This document shows positions 31,872 through 38,732 of a stretch of DNA of 64,000 bases, in pieces. The notes beneath the pieces were generated by a model. The model was given only the letters and a program-made list of their open reading frames with translations, was not told the origin of the DNA and did no database searches. The stretch covers positions 1-64,000 of the forward strand of contig JAVBOR010000007.1 of assembly GCA_031550325.1 (NCBI GenBank), written 5' to 3'. This DNA comes from JAVBTT01 sp031550325. GTDB taxonomy: Bacteria; Bacillota; Clostridia; Oscillospirales; UBA929. Position 1 is the stretch's first letter, and every line of letters starts with the position of its first letter. The translations under genes were made by a program, and so were the position numbers.

Positions 31872-33263
31872 TCAGGCGGTCACCGCCTGAAGAACAAAGT
31901 TGAGGATGAAGAACAGGGCCGCGCCGCCGAGCAGCGGGTGAATTTCCTTGATCTTGCCGGTGCAGATCTTGGCAATGCAGTAGAAAATAAAGCCAGCCGC
32001 GATTCCGTAGGAGATCGAATAGCCGAAGGCCATGATGACGACCGTGAAGAACACGGGCAGCGCCTCTTCAAACGAATCCCAGCGGATATGCATAAACGAG
32101 GCCATCATCAGCACGCCGACCAGAATCAGCACTGGCGCGGTGGCCTGCGCCGGCACAATGCCCACGACCGAGGCAAACGGGATGCACAGCAGCAGCAGGA
32201 TTCCGGTGGTCAGGGAGGTCAGGCCGGTGCGTCCGCCCGCGCTGATGCCGGTGGCCGACTCGACGTACGTTGTGACGTTCGAGGTGCCGAACAGCGAGCC
32301 GCAAACCGTGGCGATCATGTCGGCAAGCAGGCCGCGCTCCAGACGGGTGCTGAGCTGGCCGCCCTCTCTGAGGTGCTTTTCATCCTCGTCGGTGAATATG
32401 CCGCTCTGGCGGCCGGTGCCGATGAAGGTGCCGATGGTGTCAAAGATGTCGGTAAGCGAAAACGCGATGATCGCGGTGATCGCGAGGAATATGCGCGTCG
32501 GGTCGCCAAACATGGAGGAAAAGCCCGTGTTGCCGAAAAACGCGAAGGCGACTTCCTTGACGTCCGCAACGGCCGACATGTCAAACCATTTGATGTTGCT
32601 CAGATCGACAATCCCCATGGGGATGCCGATGACCGTCGTGGCGATGATGCCGATGAACAGCGCGCCCTTGATCTTAAGCAGCATCAGCACAACCATGATC
32701 AGCAGGCCGATCAGCGCAAGCTGTACACCGCGGTCGGTAAAGTTAACCAGTCTGGGCACGGCGGCCGCGCCCGTGGTGAGACCCTCGGCAGTGCCGGCAA
32801 ACTCCAAAATACCGGCGTTTTTCAACCCGATATACGCGATAAACAGACCGATCGCGCCGCCGATGGCGTTCTGGATGGAGCGCGGAATGGACAGCAGCAG
32901 GGATTTGCGCACCTTGGTGACCGTGAGCGTCACCGAGATCAGGCCGCAGATGAACACCATAGCCAGCGCCTCCTGCCAGGCAAAGCCCATGCTGGCACAA
33001 ACGGCGTACGCGAAAAACGCATTGAGTCCCATGCCCGGGGCCTGCGCATAGGGGAGATTGGCCAGAAACGACATGATCAGAGTGCCCACGGCGGCGGCAA
33101 GACAGGTGGCTACAAACACGCCGTTCCAGTTCATGCCGGTGCTGCTGAGAATGTTGGGGTTGACGAAGATGATATAGGCCATGGTGAAAAAAGTGGTGAT
33201 GCCGGCAAGGAGTTCGGTGCGGACATTGGAGCCATACTTTTTCAGTCTGAAGAGCTTTTCCAT
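31872..33263 (-). CDS. NCS2-family guanine/hypoxanthine permease
   Basis: 463-aa membrane transporter of the AzgA/PbuG branch. ELLAGITTFFTMAYIIFVNPNILS near the N-terminus, PGMGLNAFFAYAVC, and TDIFDTIGTFIGTGRQSG (a signature loop of the hypoxanthine/guanine branch) are present. So is SATGISAGGRTGLTSLTTGILLLL. About 12-14 membrane segments are expected. It takes up purine bases by proton symport. It is divergent from a phosphoribosyltransferase gene, fitting a salvage role. Confidence 0.9.
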   Translation of the reverse strand: MEKLFRLKKYGSNVRTELLAGITTFFTMAYIIFVNPNILSSTGMNWNGVFVATCLAAAVGTLIMSFLANLPYAQAPGMGLNAFFAYAVCASMGFAWQEALAMVFICGLISVTLTVTKVRKSLLLSIPRSIQNAIGGAIGLFIAYIGLKNAGILEFAGTAEGLTTGAAAVPRLVNFTDRGVQLALIGLLIMVVLMLLKIKGALFIGIIATTVIGIPMGIVDLSNIKWFDMSAVADVKEVAFAFFGNTGFSSMFGDPTRIFLAITAIIAFSLTDIFDTIGTFIGTGRQSGIFTDEDEKHLREGGQLSTRLERGLLADMIATVCGSLFGTSNVTTYVESATGISAGGRTGLTSLTTGILLLLCIPFASVVGIVPAQATAPVLILVGVLMMASFMHIRWDSFEEALPVFFTVVIMAFGYSISYGIAAGFIFYCIAKICTGKIKEIHPLLGGAALFFILNFVLQAVTA

Positions 33264-33297
33264 TCCGTTTACCTCCTACATCTTGTTGGGACGCTTG

Positions 33298-33326
33298 ATT
33301 ATACCACGGGGTGGCAAGCAAGACAA
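33298..33326 (-). promoter_or_regulatory. Sigma-A promoter of the purine permease
   Basis: On the minus strand TTGTCT, 17 bp, TATAAT, 35 bp before the ATG, with a GGAGGT SD after it. No purine-riboswitch sequence is visible in the short leader. Confidence 0.75.
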
Positions 33327-33349
33327 GAGAAAAATTTACAATTTGTCTA

Positions 33350-33379
33350 TATTTTGGGCTCCAATGGTTCCCCAAAATA
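33350..33379. promoter_or_regulatory. Inverted repeat between permease and phosphoribosyltransferase
   Basis: TATTTTGGG/CCCAAAATA, 12-bp spacer, just upstream of the permease -35. Its position suggests an operator shared by the two divergent genes. Confidence 0.4.
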
Positions 33380-33508
33380 GAGAAATTGACTAAAATCTGG
33401 AGTCCGATGGAAAAACTATTCCGACCCGAAGCCCGCAGCGGGGTCTGTCTGCGGTCTGAACCTATTCTGCCTCTAAAACGCTGGCTTATGATGAAAGGAG
33501 GCCCACCT

Positions 33509-34057
33509 ATGCGGTACGAGCTTACTGTGGCCGGGCTGAAGAGAACTTTGCCGCTGTGCAAGGTCAGGGATGATTTGTATATCGCCGCGTTCGTCATTTT
33601 CGGCGACGTGCAGCTGACCTGCGCCTGCGCCGCGCGTCTTTTGGACATCGCGCCCGAGGCCGATTTATTAATCACCGCCGAGGCCAAGGGCATCCCGCTT
33701 GTGCACGAGATGGCCAGGCAGGGGGAGAAGCCCTATCTGGTGGCGCGCAAGGCAGCCAAGCTCTATATGCGCGACATCTTCTCGGTTGAGGTGCGCTCCA
33801 TCACGACGGCCGCACGCCAGACGCTGTATATGGATGGAGGCGACGCGCAGGCCATACGCGGCAAACGCGTTGTGCTTGTCGATGACGTGATCTCCACCGG
33901 CGAGAGCCTGCGCGCGCTTGAAAAGCTTGTGATCACAGCCGGTGGTGAGGTGGCCGGGCGGATGGCCGTGCTTGCCGAGGGGGACGCCTATTTGCGCGAG
34001 GATATCCGCTATTTGGAGCGGCTTCCTCTGTTTGGCCCTGACGGCGCGCCGCTCTGA
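33509..34057 (+). CDS. Adenine-type phosphoribosyltransferase family protein
   Basis: 182 aa from the ATG at 33509 (SD AAAGGAGG). The PRPP-binding motif VVLVDDVISTGESL (about residues 117-130) identifies a type I PRTase. The hood region, LLITAEAKGIPLVHEMAR followed by YLVARK, resembles adenine phosphoribosyltransferase. The N-terminus (MRYELTVAGLKRTLPLCKV) is unlike standard Apt, so a regulator or alternative purine salvage enzyme is possible. It is divergent from the purine permease. Confidence 0.8.
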   Translation: MRYELTVAGLKRTLPLCKVRDDLYIAAFVIFGDVQLTCACAARLLDIAPEADLLITAEAKGIPLVHEMARQGEKPYLVARKAAKLYMRDIFSVEVRSITTAARQTLYMDGGDAQAIRGKRVVLVDDVISTGESLRALEKLVITAGGEVAGRMAVLAEGDAYLREDIRYLERLPLFGPDGAPL

Positions 34058-34066
34058 GCGGGAAAA

Positions 34067-34280
34067 CCGGGCAAAAGACCCTCACGTCCTCGTCCTTTTT
34101 CGGGTTTCACGTCGAGCCTGACGGCACAGCCGGCAGGTCCTTGCTGGACTGGTTTGGCGCAAAGTTTTGAAATGAGTGATTTTCACGGATTCATTCCGGA
34201 AAAGTCATTCTTTGCGCGTCTTCGCAAAGACGCGAGCCTCCCCCCGTTTGCAGACAAACCTTCGATGTGTCGGCAAACGC
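34067..34280 (+). repeat. Intergenic hairpin element, copy R9 (hybrid)
   Basis: The 5' part (ACCCTCACGTCCTCGTCC, then TTTTTCGGGTTTC) is of one subfamily. The 3' part (TTGGCGCAAAG, GCGTCTTCGCAAAGACGC and a GCAGACAAA hairpin) is of the other. The outer stem therefore no longer pairs fully, as expected of a recombinant between two copies. The gap lies between the convergent phosphoribosyltransferase and deoC genes. Confidence 0.7.
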
Positions 34281-34285
34281 TAAGG

Positions 34286-34320
34286 GCGCCCTGCGGGACA
34301 TCTCTGAACCCGCAGGGCGC
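34286..34320 (-). terminator. Terminator-type hairpin of acpP-deoC
   Basis: Perfect 12-bp stem GCGCCCTGCGGG/CCCGCAGGGCGC, 30 bp past the deoC stop. Weak T content after it. Confidence 0.6.
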
Positions 34321-34349
34321 TGTCGTACAAGCAAGTCGCTGTGTTTGGA

Positions 34350-35006
34350 CTATTGGGGCAGCTCGCCTACAATCGAGACGGAGGCTGAACAGCCTATGCG
34401 GTCTGCACCGGCTCCCAGCATGGCGAGCGCGTCGGACAGGGTGCGGATGCCGCCCGCCGCCTTGACGAGAAGTCCGCCGCCCGCGCGCTTGAGTAGCCTG
34501 ACATCCTCCACGGTCGCGCCGGCGCGGCCAAACCCTGTGGACGTTTTGACAAAGGCGGCTCCCGCCTCGGCGCAAAGCCGGCAGGCCAGCTCCTTTTCGG
34601 CGCCTGTGAGCAGACAGGTCTCCAAAATGACCTTGACAGTGGCCGGAGCAGCGGCGCTGACCACGGCCGCTATATCGGCGCGCACGTCGTCGGCGCGGCC
34701 TGACTTGAGAAATCCGACGCCCAGCACCATGTCGATTTCCGCGGCACCGTCAGAGACGGCGCGCGCCGCCTCAAACGCTTTGGCGACGGAGGCAGAAGCG
34801 CCGAGCGGAAAGCCCGCGACTGTGCAGACGTTGACGCTTGTGCCTGAAAGCTGTTCGGCGCAAAAGGATACATAGCAGGGAGGGACACATACGCTGCAAA
34901 AGCCCAATTCGACACTTTCGCGGCACAGAAGCGACATGTCCCGCATGGTGGCATCGGGACGCAGAAGCGTATGGTCAATGCGCGCGGCGAGCTCTTTTTT
35001 GGTCAT
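34350..35006 (-). CDS. deoC: Deoxyribose-phosphate aldolase
   Basis: 218-aa class I aldolase, cleaving 2-deoxyribose-5-phosphate to glyceraldehyde-3-phosphate and acetaldehyde. IDHTLLRPDAT at the N-terminus, VCTVAGFPLG, EIDMVLGVGFL, and the Schiff-base lysine in AAFVKTSTGFG (about residue 152) are present. KAAGGIRTLSDALAMLGAGADRIG forms the phosphate site. It follows acpP by 2 bp, an unusual pairing with no known metabolic logic. Confidence 0.96.
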   Translation of the reverse strand: MTKKELAARIDHTLLRPDATMRDMSLLCRESVELGFCSVCVPPCYVSFCAEQLSGTSVNVCTVAGFPLGASASVAKAFEAARAVSDGAAEIDMVLGVGFLKSGRADDVRADIAAVVSAAAPATVKVILETCLLTGAEKELACRLCAEAGAAFVKTSTGFGRAGATVEDVRLLKRAGGGLLVKAAGGIRTLSDALAMLGAGADRIGCSASVSIVGELPQ

Positions 35007-35008
35007 CC

Positions 35009-35242
35009 TTAAAGATTGTCGTCGATATACTGCGCAACGTCTTCGACAGTTTTAAAGCCGCGAGCGTCCTCTTCGGTGATCGCGATTCCAAATTCCTCTT
35101 CGACGGACATCATCAGTTCAATCACATCCAGAGAATCTGCGCCAAGATCGTCGGCGATCAGGGAACTGGCCTTGATCTTGTCCTCGTCAATGTCAAGCTG
35201 CGCTGCCAGAATTGCGCGCACTTTTTCGGCGGTAGAACTCAT
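35009..35242 (-). CDS. acpP: Acyl carrier protein
   Basis: 77 aa from the ATG at 35242 (SD AAAGGAGG 9 bp upstream). The phosphopantetheine serine is S37 in DDLGADSLDVIELMM. The protein is acidic and of usual length. It carries acyl chains in fatty-acid synthesis, but no fab or plsX gene is nearby. Confidence 0.95.
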   Translation of the reverse strand: MSSTAEKVRAILAAQLDIDEDKIKASSLIADDLGADSLDVIELMMSVEEEFGIAITEEDARGFKTVEDVAQYIDDNL

Positions 35243-35340
35243 ACCGAGCTTGCCTCCTTTCACACATCCCCGGCGCGCAGACGCGCCAAAAGGGCTAGTT
35301 CACCCCCGCGGCATTCTGCGAGCGGAGATTTCTATCATGA

Positions 35341-35370
35341 AGTATACTCTGAAGGGCCTGTCTATGACAA
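35341..35370 (-). promoter_or_regulatory. Promoter of acpP-deoC with overlapping dyad
   Basis: On the minus strand TTGTCA, 18 bp, TATACT. The -35 lies within an inverted repeat AAGGGC-TGTC/GACA-GCCCTT (35352-35376) followed on the plus strand by TTTTAAAAAAATATTTTT. The dyad could be an operator of the acyl-carrier operon or a plus-strand terminator. Confidence 0.5.
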
Positions 35371-35434
35371 GCCCTTTTAAAAAAATATTTTTATCCAATA
35401 TGCTTTTTTGTGAGTCTGCGGACATAAAACGACG

Positions 35435-35463
35435 TTGCGCCGCTGCAGATAAAGAGGTATAAT
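35435..35463 (+). promoter_or_regulatory. Sigma-A promoter of thiI-cinA
   Basis: TTGCGC, 17 bp, TATAAT, 80 bp before the thiI TTG. Confidence 0.65.
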
Positions 35464-35543
35464 ATCCAAATGGCAGCCGGGCGCGGGGAGCTTACAGGCG
35501 CTCAAGTGCCTTATGAATGTGAGCAAAAGGTTGGGAAAAACTG

Positions 35544-36707
35544 TTGACAGAGATTATCATGCTGAAAATGGGGGAACTCGTACTCAAGGGCCTCAATCGC
35601 GCGCGCTTTGAACAGCGCCTTTTGGACTGCGTAAAGCGCAGAACAGCGCCGTTTGGCTCGTTTTCACTTCGCTCGGTGCAGTCCACCGTCTACGTGGAGC
35701 CCGAGGACAGCGCAGCCGATCTGGCCTCGGCGTTTGACGCTTGCGGACGCGTATTCGGACTTGCCGCGATTTGCCGCGCGTTTGTGGCGGAAAAAACACT
35801 GGAGGACATCGCCGAAAAGGCGCTCCTTCTTCCCGCGCTCGGCGCGGCGCGCTCCTTTAAGGTGGAGGCGCGCCGGGCGGACAAGCGCTTCAGATTGACC
35901 TCTCCGCAGATTATGAATGAGATCGGCGGGATGATTTTAGAGCGCATGCCCCATCTGGCTGTCGACGTGCACAAGCCGGACGTGACGGTTTGGGTGGAGA
36001 TCCGGGAGCTTGGCGCTTATGTGCACACCTCGCCCACGCCCGGCGCGGGGGGCTTGCCGGCCGGCATGTCGGGAAAAGGCGCGTTGCTGCTGTCGGGCGG
36101 CATTGATTCGCCGGTGGCGGGCTGGCGCATGGCGCGGCGGGGCCTTGAGCTGATGCCGGTTCATTTTTTCAGCTATCCGTACACCTCACTGGAGGCTAAG
36201 GATAAGGTGCTTGCGCTGGCGCGCATCTTGGCGGGCTGGTGCGGGCGCATGAACCTGTGCGTTGTGCCGTTTACAGCCGTGCAGGAGGCCATCCGCCGCG
36301 GCGGGCCCCAGGACCTGTTTACGCTGCTGATGCGCCGCAGCATGTGCCGGATGTCCGAGGCGATCGCGCGCGCGAACGGCTGCGGCGCGCTGGTCACCGG
36401 AGAAAGTCTGGGCCAGGTTGCGTCGCAGACCATGGAGGCCATGGCCGTGACGGGAAACGCGTGCTCGCTGCCGATCTTTCGGCCTCTTGTGGGCATGGAT
36501 AAGGAGGAGGTCAGCGGGCAGGCGCGCCGGATCGGCACGTTTGAGACCTCTATTTTACCCTATGAGGACTGCTGCACGGTCTTCACGCCCAAGCATCCCA
36601 AGACCAAGCCCAAACTTGACGAGATTCTCCGCGCGGAAGCGGCGGTTGACTTGGCGGCGCTGGAGGCCGAGGCTCTTGAAAACTTAGAATGGATTGAGGT
36701 GCGCTGA
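35544..36707 (+). CDS. thiI: tRNA 4-thiouridine synthase ThiI
   Basis: 387 aa from a TTG start. ThiI activates U8 of tRNA for sulfur transfer. Domains in order: NFLD/ferredoxin-like and THUMP (about residues 55-165, ending KPDVTVWVEIRE), then the PP-loop ATPase with LLLSGGIDSPVAGW (about 181-194). MSEAIARANGCGALVTGESLGQVASQTMEAM (about 270-300) follows. No rhodanese domain is present, as usual in Firmicutes, where a partner cysteine desulfurase supplies sulfur. The next gene starts 1 bp after its stop. Confidence 0.95.
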   Translation: MTEIIMLKMGELVLKGLNRARFEQRLLDCVKRRTAPFGSFSLRSVQSTVYVEPEDSAADLASAFDACGRVFGLAAICRAFVAEKTLEDIAEKALLLPALGAARSFKVEARRADKRFRLTSPQIMNEIGGMILERMPHLAVDVHKPDVTVWVEIRELGAYVHTSPTPGAGGLPAGMSGKGALLLSGGIDSPVAGWRMARRGLELMPVHFFSYPYTSLEAKDKVLALARILAGWCGRMNLCVVPFTAVQEAIRRGGPQDLFTLLMRRSMCRMSEAIARANGCGALVTGESLGQVASQTMEAMAVTGNACSLPIFRPLVGMDKEEVSGQARRIGTFETSILPYEDCCTVFTPKHPKTKPKLDEILRAEAAVDLAALEAEALENLEWIEVR

Positions 36708-36708
36708 C

Positions 36709-37962
36709 ATGGCGCTTGTTGTGGAAATCATCGCCGTGGGAACCGAGCTGCTGCTGGGCAACATTGCCAACACCGACGCGCAGGATATCTCCCAGGGCCT
36801 GGGCGAGCTAGGGCTGAACTGTTATTTTCATACCACCGTCGGGGACAACGTCGGCAGGCTGGTGCAGGCGCTGGACATTGCCCGGTCGCGCGCTGACGTC
36901 ATCATCACAACCGGCGGGCTGGGCCCGACATATGACGATCTGACCAAGCAGACGGTCTGCGAGGCCTTTGGACAGGCGCTTGTGCTGCACGCGCCGACGT
37001 GGGCGCGCATTGAATCGTTTTTCAAGCAGGTGGGGCGGCCCGTCACCGAGAACAACCGCCAGCAGGCGTATTTGCCCGAGGGCTGCACGGTGTTTGAAAA
37101 CAACTGGGGCACGGCGCCGGGATGCGCGTTTTTGGCCGGAGGCAAGCATGTGCTGCTGCTGCCCGGCCCGCCGCGCGAGTGCCGCCCGATGTTCAGAGTC
37201 TGTGCGATGCCCTATTTGGCCAAGCTCAGCGAAAAGGCGCTTGTCTCGCGAAATGTGCGGATTTTTGGCAGGGGCGAGTCGGATGTCGAGCAGCGGCTGC
37301 GCGAAAAGATGCTCTCGGCGAGCAACCCCACAATCGCGCCGTACGCCAAGGAGGGGGAGGTGATGCTGCGCGTCACCGCCTCGGCCGACACCAAGGAGCA
37401 GGCCTATGCGCTGACCGAACCCGTGGTCAAGGACATTCTGGACACGCTGGGTGACATCGTGTACGGCGTGGACGTCGAAAATCTGGAGGGCGTAGTGCTT
37501 GATCTGTTGGCGCAGCACGACCGCACGCTAGCGGTGGCTGAGTCGTGTACAGGCGGCATGATCGCCGCGCGGCTGACGGCCATTCCCGGCGCATCGAGTC
37601 ATTTTGTCGGAGGGGTGTGCGTATACCAGACGCAGCTGAAGACCGCTCTGCTCGGCATTTCGCGCGAGGATCTGACGCGGGACGGCGTGGTGTCCGAGCC
37701 CACGGCGCGCGCCATGGCTATCGGCGTCTGCCGGGTTACCGGCGCCTCGTTGGGCCTGGCCGTCACAGGACTGGCCGGCCCGGGCGGAGACGGGTCGCTG
37801 ACGCCGCTGGGTACGGTCTGGGTGGCTCTGCATGACGCCCAGACCGGAGAGACCCTGGTCAAGGGCGGAAATTTTGGCGACGAGCGCTATCGCGTGCGGC
37901 AAATGGCCGCCAACACGTCGCTGGACACGGTGCGCCGGCACCTGTTGGCCGTCAAAAGCTGA
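36709..37962 (+). CDS. cinA: CinA family nicotinamide-nucleotide amidase
   Basis: 417-aa two-domain protein. The N-terminal MoCF/COG1058 domain has VGTELLLGNIANTDAQDIS and IITTGGLGPTYDDLTKQ. The C-terminal PncC deamidase domain has LAVAESCTGGMIAARLT and GLAGPGGDGSLTPLGTVWVAL. It recycles nicotinamide mononucleotide and is often competence- or repair-linked. It is cotranscribed with thiI. The R10 element follows immediately. Confidence 0.95.
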   Translation: MALVVEIIAVGTELLLGNIANTDAQDISQGLGELGLNCYFHTTVGDNVGRLVQALDIARSRADVIITTGGLGPTYDDLTKQTVCEAFGQALVLHAPTWARIESFFKQVGRPVTENNRQQAYLPEGCTVFENNWGTAPGCAFLAGGKHVLLLPGPPRECRPMFRVCAMPYLAKLSEKALVSRNVRIFGRGESDVEQRLREKMLSASNPTIAPYAKEGEVMLRVTASADTKEQAYALTEPVVKDILDTLGDIVYGVDVENLEGVVLDLLAQHDRTLAVAESCTGGMIAARLTAIPGASSHFVGGVCVYQTQLKTALLGISREDLTRDGVVSEPTARAMAIGVCRVTGASLGLAVTGLAGPGGDGSLTPLGTVWVALHDAQTGETLVKGGNFGDERYRVRQMAANTSLDTVRRHLLAVKS

Positions 37963-37963
37963 T

Positions 37964-38166
37964 GACAAACGTCTGGGTTGTCATCAAGCGGGAGATGGCA
38001 TCAAACCGCTGAGGCTGTTTGCGGAAAAAGCTTTTTTCGGAGTGTATCCGTGAACGCATTGCGGCCTAATCTTTATCAGTTTTCCGTCCGGCAGGGATCC
38101 GACGGCTGCGCCGTCAGGCACGACGCAAAGCAGGTAAAGGAGCAGGCGTGAAGTTTTTTTGACAAA
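37964..38166 (-). repeat. Intergenic hairpin element, copy R10
   Basis: Minus-orientation, more diverged copy directly after cinA. The outer stem arms CTTTATC/GGTAAAG still pair (one G-U). The small hairpin GACGGC-GCGCCGTC, the AAACCGC hairpin and a TGATGACAA/TTGTCATCA end hairpin are visible. Confidence 0.65.
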
Positions 38167-38170
38167 GCTG

Positions 38171-38211
38171 GTCGGGCTCTTCCGGGCTAAACCCTGGAGA
38201 GCCCGGCTTTT
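38171..38211 (+). terminator. Terminator after cinA
   Basis: GTCGGGCTCT/AGAGCCCGGC with a CCGGG...CCCTGG inner part, then TTTT. It lies beyond R10, about 200 bp past cinA. Confidence 0.7.
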
Positions 38212-38260
38212 CACGTTTTGCGCCTGCTCGGCGGGAGAGGGGTTCGGACCTGCCGCATAC

Positions 38261-38276
38261 ACCTTTATATATAAGG
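38261..38276. repeat. 16-bp direct repeat, left of R11
   Basis: ACCTTTATATATAAGG, a near-palindrome, repeated exactly at 38499-38514 on the other side of R11. Confidence 0.75.
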
Positions 38277-38498
38277 AGTCAGCATGCAGGTAAAAGTAGC
38301 CGCCGCGCACCTTTGCGCAAGACCACGTCGAGCCTGACGGCGCAGCCGACAGGTTTTTGCTGGACCCTTTTTGCGCAAAGCATTGAAAAAAGAGGCTTTC
38401 GCGGGTTCATTCCGGGAAAGTTGTTCTCTGCGCGCCTCTGCAAAGCAGCGATTCGTCTTCCGCCTGCAGACAAGCAAAGGGTTTGTCTGCAGGCGGAT
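38277..38498 (+). repeat. Intergenic hairpin element, copy R11
   Basis: 222-bp copy bracketed by two exact copies of a 16-bp near-palindrome. The outer stem is CTTTGCGCAA/TTGCGCAAAG, a third clearly different but fully paired version. GCCTGACGGC-like, GAGGCTTTC/GGGAAAGTT and GCGCCTCTGCAAAGCAGCG-type hairpins follow, then GCAGACAAGC/GTTTGTCTGC. It is the last copy before the flagellar genes. Confidence 0.8.
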
Positions 38499-38514
38499 AC
38501 CTTTATATATAAGG
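38499..38514. repeat. 16-bp direct repeat, right of R11
   Basis: Second exact copy of ACCTTTATATATAAGG. Confidence 0.75.
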
Positions 38515-38615
38515 GATATGCGCGCGCATTACTCTGCGCGCGTATATCGCCATTAACATAACACGATATTCTTCCTCAGCCTAGTTTTGGACGCTAAAAT
38601 GTCGGCAAAAAAAGC

Positions 38616-38642
38616 TCAAGGAGAATTGAGTTCTGACGATAT
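38616..38642 (+). promoter_or_regulatory. Putative sigma-D (FliA-type) promoter of fliK
   Basis: TCAA, 15 bp, GACGATAT, 91 bp before fliK. The same motif recurs before flhO and flgM. It is close to the known flagellar sigma consensus (TAAA, 14-16 bp, CCGATAT). Confidence 0.6.
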
Positions 38643-38732
38643 ATGTATTGTGACGGCGAGAGAGAACATCCCGCCCCGGCTGCACGGCAGGGGGAGGGCC
38701 CTAACGACCCCGGTCACAAAGGAGGCAATCGC

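Noticed and set aside
31839..33380. 513-aa open frame antisense to the purine permease
   Set aside because: Composed of low-complexity charged residues; the permease on the other strand is unmistakable.
33264..33420. Purine riboswitch before the NCS2 permease
   Set aside because: The leader after the promoter is only about 30 nt and has none of the conserved purine-aptamer loops.
1..38514. CRISPR array
   Set aside because: The repeats are ~220 bp, dispersed and structured, with no short direct repeats at regular spacing and no cas genes.
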